The translations under genes and the position numbers were made by a program. This document shows, piece by piece, positions 1 to 5,411 of a DNA stretch of 6,095 bases. The notes beneath the pieces were generated by a model. That model was given only the letters and a program-made list of their open reading frames with translations, ran no database searches and was not told the DNA's origin. Every line of letters starts with the position of its first letter. The first letter of the stretch is position 1. Source of the DNA: H111-94 sp034436045 (GTDB taxonomy: Bacteria; Chloroflexota; Ktedonobacteria; Ktedonobacterales; Ktedonobacteraceae); the NCBI GenBank assembly GCA_034436045.1, contig DAOTVZ010000036.1, positions 1 through 6,095 on the forward strand. The letters are read 5' to 3'.

Positions 1-104
1 TCCGGCATTTCGAGGCCGACCAGGATAGCGCGCAGCGGGGCCTGGGCCAGCAGGCCCCGCATAGGTTCTTCACGAACCATTTGAAGCATCTTTTCTTCCG
101 CCAA
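1..104 (-). CDS. 5' end of a probable HflX-type GTPase gene (partial)
   Basis: This is a partial minus-strand gene running off the left edge of the window. A clean ribosome-binding site (AAGGAG, 111-116) sits 6 bases before a TTG codon at 104-102, and the frame stays open for 34 codons. The peptide begins M-A-E-E-K-M-L-Q-M-V and ends with RAILVGLEMP. The pattern R-A-I-L-V-G-x-E-x-P is typical of the N-terminal region of HflX, a ribosome-associated GTPase that splits stalled or idle ribosomes. In that family it precedes the domain that begins with a 'eSLaELa' helix, but that part is outside the window. An in-frame ATG at 89 is an alternative start, though the Shine-Dalgarno spacing favours TTG. 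Family assignment rests on about ten residues and is tentative; that this is a real gene start is more secure. Confidence 0.5.
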   Translation of the reverse strand, partial: MAEEKMLQMVREEPMRGLLAQAPLRAILVGLEMP

Positions 105-110
105 AGTCCA

Positions 111-116
111 CTCCTT
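111..116 (-). promoter_or_regulatory. Ribosome-binding site for the left-edge gene
   Basis: Reading the minus strand, AAGGAG is followed by 6 bases and then TTG. It decides the start codon: the overlapping GTG is in another frame and too close to the site, and the ATG at 89 is 21 bases away. Confidence 0.6.
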
Positions 117-194
117 ATGCTATTCCCACTAATGAATTTTTCTCTCGTAGGTCGTGACGATGAATTTTTCAACCGAAATCGGCAATGGCCTCAT

Positions 195-322
195 CCCGTA
201 GGGGCGTGATTCATCACACTCTTCCCTCCCTTTGATCTGCTCCCGTAGGGGCGTGATTCATCACGCCCTTCCCTCCCTTTGATCTGCTCCCGTAGGGGCG
301 TGATTCATCACCCCCTTCCCTC
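195..322 (+). repeat. Tandem repeat, 47-bp period, about 2.7 copies
   Basis: Copies begin at 195, 242 and 289, an exact 47-bp period. Each starts CCCGTAGGGGCGTGA, continues as a short palindrome ending near ATCAC, and is followed by a C/T-rich spacer (TTCCCTCCCTTTGATCTGCT). Copies 1 and 2 are almost identical apart from a few changes in the right arm of the palindrome (ACTC versus GCCC). Copy 3 breaks off in the spacer and merges into more degenerate pyrimidine-rich sequence. This looks like slippage or stepwise duplication of one hairpin-plus-spacer unit. Confidence 0.8.
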
Positions 323-373
323 CCCGCCCTTCCTGCTCTCTCTGCTCGCCTCTCGTCCCTCGCTCCTTTCTCA

Positions 374-400
374 GGGCGTGATGAATCACGCCCCTACGAG
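374..400 (-). repeat. Inverted copy of the GTAG-headed hairpin
   Basis: The stem GGGCGTGA (374-381), loop TGAA (382-385) and stem TCACGCCC (386-393) are followed by CTAC (394-397), the reverse complement of GTAG. It mirrors the direct copies at 195-311 and closes island 1. The 8-bp stem is perfect here, as it is in the copy at 249-268. Confidence 0.75.
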
Positions 401-438
401 AGGGTCGATTTTGATGGGTAAAATTCATTATCACGTCC

Positions 439-893
439 AGACGGCATGGTTTCACCGCCTTCATTGGCGACAACATAGAACGGTGTTGATGAAATGCCTG
501 CTTGCTTAGCCGGTTTCCACGGTATCATGAAGAAGGATGAATAAGAGGGCGTTGTCGTGGGAAAGCGTTCTCGTGTGTTAAAAACCAACGCGCTGCGTGA
601 ATGCTTCACTACCATGTACCGCGAACACCATGCAATATAAGCATCACACATATCTCACGCAGGTCAGGTATGCTCATAGAGCCTGTACTGACGCAAGGGA
701 ATATGTGCAACGAGCCAGGCATTGCTTGTCGTGTGTTCATGCGCTTTACATGTTAGTTAAAAGTTATCACGCGAATCGCTCTCCTTGAAAAGATATTTGC
801 TAGGAAGTAGGGTACCTGAGTTGTGTGAAAAAGTCAAGGCCTATACCGTATGAATCAACACGAAGGCGCTTTTGGTTATTCCCCAACGGTAAA
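439..893. other. Intergenic stretch with no supported gene
   Basis: About 455 bases lie between repeat island 1 and the sigma-factor promoter. Short open frames exist on both strands, but none combines a ribosome-binding site, plausible protein composition and useful length. One tiny frame (GTG near 556, about 27 codons, MGKRSRVLKTNALRECF...) has a weak AGAGGG-like site upstream and is too short to support. I see no tRNA cloverleaf, CRISPR-like repeat or strong rho-independent terminator here. Confidence 0.5.
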
Positions 894-898
894 AAGTG

Positions 899-907
899 TG
901 CTATAGT
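899..907 (+). promoter_or_regulatory. Possible extended -10 promoter element for the sigma operon
   Basis: TG-C-TATAGT matches an extended -10 element (TGnTATAAT). It would start transcription around 914, some 24 bases before the ATG at 938. No good -35 hexamer lies 16-18 bases upstream. A CAAC at 884-887 falls roughly where an ECF sigma factor would contact its -35 AAC motif, so autoregulation is conceivable but not shown. Confidence 0.3.
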
Positions 908-937
908 GATGCAATCACGATAGAAGAGAGGCATGGT

Positions 938-1573
938 ATGAGGCAGTCGGTGCGTGACGATGAGGAGTTGCTCATCGCGCGCAGTCAGCGGGGAGATTTG
1001 CAGGCATTCAACCAGCTTGTGTTGCGCTATCAGCAAGCGGTCTATAGCCTCGTCTTTCGGATGCTGGGCAACGCCGATAATGCTGCCGATGTAACGCAGG
1101 ATGCGTTTCTTGCCGCCTTTCGCGGTATCAATACCTATCGCGGCGGCCCTTCGTTTCGCGCCTGGTTGCTGCGGATTGGCACCAACCAGGTCTATGACTA
1201 TCTACGCCGCGTCCAGCGCCGTCCCGCCGAGTCGCTAGAGGCGCTGACCGACGATGACGATATGCCCTCGGCTGATTTTTTGACCGCGCTCACCGATCCA
1301 GACCCTACGGGCAATCCCGAAGCACACGTGTTGACACAGGAGCTACAGGGCGTTATTCAGCAGGCGCTGGAAGCTCTGCCGCTTGAGCAGCGTGTGGCTG
1401 TGGTATTATGCGATGTACAGGGACTCTCGTATGAGGAGATTGCAGCCACCACCGAAACCACGCTGGGTACGGTGCGCTCGCGCATTGCGCGTGGGCGGGC
1501 ACGCTTACGCGATTACCTGTATCAACACAGGGAACTTTTACCACAAAGTTATCGTCATAAGGGGGACGGGTAG
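938..1573 (+). CDS. ECF-type RNA polymerase sigma factor
   Basis: This 211-residue sigma-70 family protein of the extracytoplasmic-function group directs core RNA polymerase to a dedicated promoter set. Region 2 spans roughly residues 24-91 (AFNQLVLRYQQAVYSLVFRM, then DVTQDAFLAAFRGINTYRG and FRAWLLRIGTNQVYDYLRR), covering core binding and -10 recognition. An acidic linker (about 92-135, with TDDDD) follows. Region 4 spans about 140-193, with LEALPLEQRVAVVL and the -35-binding helix-turn-helix GLSYEEIAATTETTLGTVRS. I chose ATG 938 because AGAGAGG ends 6 bases upstream and a possible -10 lies at 899-907. An in-frame GTG at 896 would add 14 unrelated residues and would lie upstream of that predicted transcript start. 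The anti-sigma gene follows after 30 bases, as is usual for this family. Specific ECF subgroup and stimulus cannot be read from sequence alone. Confidence 0.93.
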   Translation: MRQSVRDDEELLIARSQRGDLQAFNQLVLRYQQAVYSLVFRMLGNADNAADVTQDAFLAAFRGINTYRGGPSFRAWLLRIGTNQVYDYLRRVQRRPAESLEALTDDDDMPSADFLTALTDPDPTGNPEAHVLTQELQGVIQQALEALPLEQRVAVVLCDVQGLSYEEIAATTETTLGTVRSRIARGRARLRDYLYQHRELLPQSYRHKGDG

Positions 1574-1603
1574 TTTCCCGTAGATGGAGTATGGAGAAGA
1601 AGG

Positions 1604-2353
1604 GTGACAGCACAGAATCGGCATCTGACAACTGAACAGCTTTCGGCATACTTGGACAAAGCGCTCACGACCGAGGAACAGGAGCAGTGCAAGGCACATC
1701 TGCAAACCTGTGAACGCTGTCAGCAGAGACTGGTCGCATTGCGCCAGGCGGCAGCTTTGTTGCACGCGCTACCGCAGCCGCCTCTGCCGCGTTCATTTTT
1801 GTTGTCAGAAGATATGCTTTCTACCACGTCAACGAAACCGATCATGCTACGTGGCAATGGCACGATGCCGCGTGCGTTGCCGACGCGCAGAGCCGGGCAT
1901 GGCTGGTCGAAGACCACGCTTACCGCACTACGCTCGCTCACTGCGCTGGTCGCCGTTCTTGGCCTTGTTTTCCTGCTCTCCAGCATCTCGCTTCCCAGTG
2001 GTGCTATGAACGGGGCATCTATGTCAACGGATTCCGGCACCAGCAGTGGTGTCGGTCAGGTGTCACCGCCTGGAGAGCCGCAAGCGACTCATCAGGCTTC
2101 TTCCTTAACTCCCCAGTACTCGGCAACGCGCCCTGCGCAAGCTGAGCAGACACCACATGCAGCAGCCACCAAACAACCGGCATATACTAACTCTACCTCT
2201 CCATCCACCGGTTCCCTCTCTACTCAGCCCGCGCCCTGGCCGGACTTGAGTAATCCTGGGGTACGCGCCCTGCTGGGGCTTCTCCTACTCTTCCTGGCTC
2301 TGCTCGGCCTCCTGCTGCTGCTCCGCCAGCGCCAGATGACACGCGCGGGATGA
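1604..2353 (+). CDS. Zinc-finger (ZAS-type) membrane anti-sigma factor
   Basis: This 249-residue protein is the likely partner that holds the upstream sigma factor inactive at the membrane. The cytoplasmic N-terminal domain (about 1-55) carries H32-x3-C36-x2-C39 with H7 24 residues before H32, close to the H-x25-H-x3-C-x2-C zinc site of ZAS/zf-HC2 anti-sigma factors. A proline-rich link with LPRSF follows (about 57-65). There are two hydrophobic helices: about 111-130 (LTALVAVLGLVFLLSSISL) and 221-240 (very leucine-rich). Between them lies a Ser/Thr/Pro/Ala/Gln-rich, probably extracytoplasmic and disordered segment (131-218). A short basic tail (RQRQMTR) ends the protein. The GTG start at 1604 has GGAG 7 bases upstream; the ATG at 1591 is out of frame. 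Many ZAS proteins have a single membrane helix, so the second C-terminal helix is a notable variation. Role is inferred from motif and position; no sensed signal is evident. Confidence 0.88.
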   Translation: MTAQNRHLTTEQLSAYLDKALTTEEQEQCKAHLQTCERCQQRLVALRQAAALLHALPQPPLPRSFLLSEDMLSTTSTKPIMLRGNGTMPRALPTRRAGHGWSKTTLTALRSLTALVAVLGLVFLLSSISLPSGAMNGASMSTDSGTSSGVGQVSPPGEPQATHQASSLTPQYSATRPAQAEQTPHAAATKQPAYTNSTSPSTGSLSTQPAPWPDLSNPGVRALLGLLLLFLALLGLLLLLRQRQMTRAG

Positions 2354-2387
2354 AATAGACGCACAGACCCCAATCCGTCCACAAGAG

Positions 2388-2416
2388 TTGTCAATATTCT
2401 GAGTTTTTTGTATATT
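2388..2416 (+). promoter_or_regulatory. Sigma-70-type promoter upstream of the seven-helix protein
   Basis: TTGTCA (2388-2393) and TATATT (2411-2416) each match the consensus at five of six positions and are separated by exactly 17 bases. Transcription would begin near 2423, giving a leader of about 54 bases. It suggests that the membrane protein gene is transcribed independently of the sigma/anti-sigma pair, even though all three point the same way. Confidence 0.6.
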
Positions 2417-2476
2417 TTATGGGGAACCGTTGTAATTTTTTGTATTTTCTGAAGGAAGAATAAGGGGGTCAAAGAG

Positions 2477-3250
2477 ATGCTTAGCCCGCTGAACCTTATT
2501 CCGCCGATCATTAATCTGATCGTGATAGGACTCTTCGCGGGTGTGGTGATGAGCCAGTACGCGCGGCGACATCGCACCTATCAACTCTACTGGTCAATCG
2601 CGTTGACGATGGCCTTTATAGCAACACTCTGCTATATCTGTATGCTGTTCGTTGGGCCGACCAGCTTTGGCGGCATGCTGCTCTTCCGCTTCTACTATAT
2701 CCTCGGCGGGGCGTTAATGCCGTCCTGGTTGGGTCTGGGCTGCCTGGCGCTGGTTGCTAAGCCGCGTGTCACCGTTATCTGTCTGACGGCCCTCTACATT
2801 CTGAGCGCGCTGGCAACTGTGCTAATCTTCTTCGCGCAGATCGACGTAACAGCGCTGAGTAAGGTAGCAGGTACGCCCGGTACCGGCGTGCTGATCCCCG
2901 GCCCCTGGCTGGTGACAATCATCGTGCTGAACACACTGGGCGTGGTCGCCATCGCGGGCGTCGCCATCTATTCCGGCTGGAAGTTAGTGCGCCGCCAGTC
3001 GCAGACCGCCGGTTTTCAAACCTTTAACCTGGTACTGGCCAACGTGCTGATTCTGGTCGGCGCGCTGATTAATGGTGCTGCCGGTACGCTGGCGCGTTTC
3101 CTGGGAGTGCAGAGCCTTTTCTGGGCCATCATGGCGGTAGGCTGGATCGTATTTTTCGTGGGTGTGCTGTACACCGGTCGTCGTCCACGCGCCGTTACAC
3201 AGTCTGCTAGCAATACAGCGCCGTCCGAAAAGACTGCTGCATCATCCTGA
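2477..3250 (+). CDS. Seven-helix integral membrane protein of unknown function
   Basis: This 257-residue protein has about seven predicted membrane helices, near residues 6-26, 39-59, 70-93, 98-120, 144-166, 182-204 and 213-233. It ends in a hydrophilic, Ser/Ala/Thr-rich tail (234-257). A basic cluster (YARRHRTY, 28-35) after helix 1 and RRPR after helix 7 favour cytoplasmic positions for those ends by the positive-inside rule. A Gly/Pro-rich loop (131-143) precedes helix 5. The seven-helix layout recalls the membrane sensor modules at the N-terminus of some histidine kinases, but no kinase, cyclase or other output domain follows, and I recognise no catalytic motif. The ATG at 2477 is supported by AAGGGGG 8 bases upstream. 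Its own promoter lies at 2388-2416 and a strong hairpin follows the stop codon. The protein-coding call is firm, but the function is unknown. Confidence 0.85.
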   Translation: MLSPLNLIPPIINLIVIGLFAGVVMSQYARRHRTYQLYWSIALTMAFIATLCYICMLFVGPTSFGGMLLFRFYYILGGALMPSWLGLGCLALVAKPRVTVICLTALYILSALATVLIFFAQIDVTALSKVAGTPGTGVLIPGPWLVTIIVLNTLGVVAIAGVAIYSGWKLVRRQSQTAGFQTFNLVLANVLILVGALINGAAGTLARFLGVQSLFWAIMAVGWIVFFVGVLYTGRRPRAVTQSASNTAPSEKTAASS

Positions 3251-3253
3251 TGC

Positions 3254-3319
3254 ATGAATGAGGGACACAAACGGACAATTGGCATCTGTTTCAATTGTCC
3301 ATTTGTGCCCCTTATTCAT
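3254..3319. terminator. Bidirectional hairpin between converging genes
   Basis: Arms of 28 bases (3254-3281 and 3292-3319) enclose a 10-base loop. The inner ten bases, GGACAATTG plus its flank, pair perfectly, and only three positions in the full arms deviate from exact complementarity. The hairpin begins 3 bases after the stop of the seven-helix gene and ends 1 base from the stop of the converging hydrolase gene, so it can serve both. On the plus strand it is followed by a short T-rich run (TTTTATCTCTCC); on the minus strand no T-run follows. Efficiency as a classic rho-independent terminator is therefore uncertain, but position and length make a transcription-ending or mRNA 3'-end-stabilising role likely. 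Confidence 0.75.
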
Positions 3320-3320
3320 T

Positions 3321-4190
3321 TTATCTCTCCTGTTTTTCCAGCACCTCGAAGGTATATTTGTCGCCGTGATGCAGGTAGACGACGCGCTCTTGCAGGCCGG
3401 AGAGCGTCACGAGTTGCTCGAAGTGGTGCAGCGGTGACTTGAAGGCGGCGTAGTCATTATAGTGAATGGGAATGGTCTTGTGCGCATTGATGCTCTCCAG
3501 CGTCTCTAATCCCTGTCGCGCGTCCATCGTCACCAGAATGCCCATGAGGCGTGTGCCGCCCAGATGTAGCAGCGCCAGATCGATATGGGGATAGTGCTGC
3601 GCGATGGTTTGCAGTTGCGCGTACCACAGAGTATCGCCGCTAATATAGACGCGCAAGAGTACCTGCCCATCCTGATCCATGAATTCTAACATACTGCCCA
3701 TCGTCTGTGGTAAGGCACGCCAGATCAGCGCTGGCCCGTGTCGGGCGGGCAACGAGGTTACACGCAACATGCTCAGACCCTTGTGCAGAGTCAGTGTTTC
3801 CCAGGTTGCCAGGGCCTGCGTGGCAGCGAAGCAGCGGCGGCGCAGAGCCAGCGCGGCCTGCGGCGTGGTGATAATCGGTATAGCGCGGTCAAGCTCACGC
3901 ACCACACGCCGGTCAAAGTGATCTTCATGGAAGTGTGAGAGCAACACGAAGTCGATGGGCGGCAATTGATGCAGTTCAAGAGCCGGATTGGTCTGGCGTG
4001 TCGTGTAGATACCGTAGCCCAGATGCGCCAGCTCGCCCTGGTGCAGAAAATTCGGATCGGTCAGAATGGTGAAACCGGCATAGCGTAGCAGAACTGTCGC
4101 AGTGCCAATAAATTGTACCGAGCCTTGTGCCATATCGGCGGTTTCACGCTCTGTCGGCAGATACAATGTATAGCGATCAGGTAATACCAT
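3321..4190 (-). CDS. Metallo-beta-lactamase-fold hydrolase, UlaG-like
   Basis: The protein has 289 residues from ATG 4190. It is a soluble, probably cytoplasmic metal-dependent hydrolase of the MBL fold, closest in pattern to the UlaG (L-ascorbate-6-phosphate lactonase)/NAPE-PLD-like branch. Motifs in order are GTATVLLRYAGFTILTDP (about 29-46), the metal-binding SHFHEDHFD (H86, H88, D90, H91), a histidine in ARHGP (H151), ISGDT (D186) and PIHYNDY (H243). These cover the H-x-H-x-D-H motif and the downstream ligands. No signal peptide is seen. The frame extends upstream to a TTG at 4211, but that codon lacks a ribosome-binding site. ATG 4190 has only a weak GAAAG before it, and a third possible start is ATG 4133. 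The gene converges on the seven-helix gene, and repeat element 2 lies upstream between it and the peptidase gene. Substrate cannot be inferred, since many family members are annotated only as lactonase-like. Confidence 0.88.
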   Translation of the reverse strand: MVLPDRYTLYLPTERETADMAQGSVQFIGTATVLLRYAGFTILTDPNFLHQGELAHLGYGIYTTRQTNPALELHQLPPIDFVLLSHFHEDHFDRRVVRELDRAIPIITTPQAALALRRRCFAATQALATWETLTLHKGLSMLRVTSLPARHGPALIWRALPQTMGSMLEFMDQDGQVLLRVYISGDTLWYAQLQTIAQHYPHIDLALLHLGGTRLMGILVTMDARQGLETLESINAHKTIPIHYNDYAAFKSPLHHFEQLVTLSGLQERVVYLHHGDKYTFEVLEKQER

Positions 4191-4211
4191 TGGCGCGTCT
4201 TTCAAGATCAA

Positions 4212-4308
4212 CTAGAGATGACCGACGAGTCTGTACCTTCCTGACACGTCTGATATCTCCATCGCTGTGACAGAGCCACATGATATACTATAAAAAAATC
4301 TGTATACG
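4212..4308. other. Upstream region of the hydrolase gene
   Basis: This is a short non-coding stretch with an A/T-rich patch (TATACTATAAAAAAATCTG, about 4285-4302) that could hold a promoter for the minus-strand hydrolase. I could not fit a convincing -35/-10 pair with standard spacing on either strand. Repeat element 2 begins at its right edge. Confidence 0.3.
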
Positions 4309-4507
4309 AAGGGCGTGATGATGAACTCTCCCAAACGAAACCGACAATCCCGTAGGGGCGTGAGTGATCACGCCCTGTGAGCGGCTCGACAGGCCACCGG
4401 GGCATTAACATTCTTCATCACTCCCTGTGAGCGGCTCGACAGGCCACCAGGGCATGATCACTCACGCCCCTACGGGATTGTCGGTTTACTTTTATCATCA
4501 CACCCTT
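4309..4507. repeat. Palindromic repeat element 2 (REPIN/MITE-like), 199 bp
   Basis: The outer ends are inverted repeats: AAGGGCGTGATGATGAA from 4309 matches the reverse complement of the right end (AAGGGTGTGATGATAAA) at 15 of 17 positions. Farther in, arms of 40 bases (4338-4377 and 4448-4487) match with a single mismatch. These arms contain the GTAG-headed hairpin (GTAG 4352-4355; stem 4356-4363, loop GTGA, stem 4368-4375) and its inverted partner (4450-4473). Between them lies a direct repeat with a 50-bp offset. The whole element fills most of the gap between the divergent hydrolase and peptidase genes. It shares core and outer ends with island 1 at 150-438. There is no coding frame and no clear target-site duplication. 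Confidence 0.8.
4371..4455 (+). repeat. 35-bp direct repeat, 50-bp offset, inside element 2
   Basis: Positions 4371-4405 and 4421-4455 are identical except at two sites (second base G versus T; G versus A at 4399/4449). The shared block includes CCCTGTGAGCGGCTCGACAG followed by GCCACC. The 15 bases between copies (TAACATTCTTCATCA) are unique, though TTCATCA recalls the hairpin copies of island 1. The offset is close to the 47-bp period of island 1, but the spacer sequences are unrelated. Confidence 0.85.
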
Positions 4508-4540
4508 ATGGGTTTTGCAGGGGTGAATAGTTAGAGTTTC

Positions 4541-5401
4541 ATGATAGTATCTACCTTTGCCATTGCCATAGGCGTAGCGGATGTGCGCCGCGAGCCGAAT
4601 GCCGCCTCAGAGTTGGTAACACAGGCATTATTGAATACGCCTGCTCAGGCAGATGAGGAGCAAGGCATGTGGACGCATGTGACGCTGCCCGATTATAGCG
4701 GGTGGGTGCGCAGCGACGAACTGGATGAGCCACCTGTCAAGGGATTTTGCCGGATCGGCAACAGTGAGTGTTGCGCCACTCCACTGGCGTTAAACGCCGT
4801 TGTCAGCGTCCCACAGACGCCGCTCTACGCAGAGAGAAGAGGAGAGATGTGTCTTGGAAACGCATATCTCTCAAGCGTACTGCCTCTGCTGGATACAACC
4901 GACCCTCAACGGGTGCAGGTGGCACTGCCGGGAGAGCGAGAGGCCTGGCTGGAACGTTCTGCCATCACCATGCATGTAGGTAACTCGTTCGCGGCCCTCT
5001 ACCCGCGCCAGCCACTGGCAACTGTGACCCGCTATGCCCGTCAGTATCTAAACGTGCCTTATTTATGGGGTGGAACAACGGTGCAGGGCATCGATTGCAG
5101 CGCGCTGGTGCAGCTCTGCTATCGCATGGCAGGCTACCAGTTGCCACGCGATGCCGACCAGCAGTACGCGGCGCTGGCCCAGGACGTGCCGCGCGCACAC
5201 ATGCGTGAAGGCGACCTGATTTTCTTCGCCACCACAACCATCGTGCATGTCGCGCTGGCCCTCAATGCTACCGAGTACATTCACGCCGAGGGCAACCGCT
5301 ACCAGCGCGTCCTCATCAACAGTTTCGACCCCAATGATGTCCGCTATGATCGTCGCCTGGACGAGATTTGCTATGCAGTGCGCCGTGTTGCGCGGGATTA
5401 A
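4541..5401 (+). CDS. NlpC/P60 cysteine peptidase with SH3-like N-terminus (YkfC-type)
   Basis: The protein has 286 residues. The C-terminal NlpC/P60 domain (about 158-280) carries the catalytic cysteine in GIDCSALVQ (C186), histidine in IVHVALALN (H236) and the third polar residue in YIHAEG (H248). It also has YLWGGTT before the cysteine and LPRDADQQY after it. The N-terminal half looks like two bacterial SH3-type modules (about 5-62, GVADVRREPNAASELVTQ to GWVRSDEL, and 86-145). This matches YkfC-like gamma-D-glutamyl-L-diamino-acid endopeptidases, which cleave murein peptides during cell-wall recycling. No signal peptide or lipobox is visible, which agrees with a cytoplasmic recycling role. 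The ATG at 4541 fits the start of the first SH3 module, but its ribosome-binding site is poor and no clear promoter is seen, with repeat element 2 ending only 33 bases upstream. It is tightly followed by the carbonic anhydrase-like gene. Family confidence is high; exact substrate is inference. Confidence 0.9.
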   Translation: MIVSTFAIAIGVADVRREPNAASELVTQALLNTPAQADEEQGMWTHVTLPDYSGWVRSDELDEPPVKGFCRIGNSECCATPLALNAVVSVPQTPLYAERRGEMCLGNAYLSSVLPLLDTTDPQRVQVALPGEREAWLERSAITMHVGNSFAALYPRQPLATVTRYARQYLNVPYLWGGTTVQGIDCSALVQLCYRMAGYQLPRDADQQYAALAQDVPRAHMREGDLIFFATTTIVHVALALNATEYIHAEGNRYQRVLINSFDPNDVRYDRRLDEICYAVRRVARD

Positions 5402-5406
5402 GGAGG
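5400..5406 (+). promoter_or_regulatory. Ribosome-binding site of the carbonic anhydrase-like gene
   Basis: AAGGAGG overlaps the TAA stop of the peptidase gene and lies 5 bases before ATG 5412. It fixes the start there rather than at the in-frame ATG 5247 inside the peptidase gene. The overlap suggests translational coupling of the two genes. Confidence 0.8.
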
Positions 5407-5411
5407 GAACA

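Larger units (their letters stand above)
150..438. repeat. Palindromic repeat island 1 (REPIN/MITE-like)
   Basis: The element is bounded by imperfect inverted ends. The left arm at 151-168 matches the reverse complement of 420-437 at 15 of 18 positions, including nine consecutive bases ATGAATTTT. Inside are three direct copies of a GTAG-headed hairpin (from 195, 242 and 289) and one inverted copy (374-400), so left and right halves can pair over a long distance. The middle (about 315-372) is a C/T-rich, low-complexity spacer. The same architecture and related outer ends recur at 4309-4507. No open frame inside looks coding, so this is non-coding and, if mobile, non-autonomous. No convincing target-site duplication was found. 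Confidence 0.7.

Noticed and set aside
195..311. CRISPR array reading of the 47-bp repeats
   Set aside because: The spacer repeats together with the palindrome, so there are no unique spacers; no cas genes are present.
394..651. Minus-strand open frame of 85 codons
   Set aside because: It overlaps the end of repeat island 1, has no ribosome-binding site, and its C-terminal residues come from translating the repeat arm.
597..788. Plus-strand open frame of 63 codons in the left intergenic region
   Set aside because: Its composition is rich in C, H, Y and R without hydrophobic pattern, and no Shine-Dalgarno sequence precedes it.
896..937. Upstream GTG start for the sigma factor
   Set aside because: The 14 extra residues do not fit the family, no ribosome-binding site precedes it, and it would overlap the possible -10 element.
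1566..1581. Small hairpin (ACGGG, 6-base loop, CCCGT) over the sigma stop codon
   Set aside because: A 5-bp stem without a T-run is too weak to call a terminator or attenuator.
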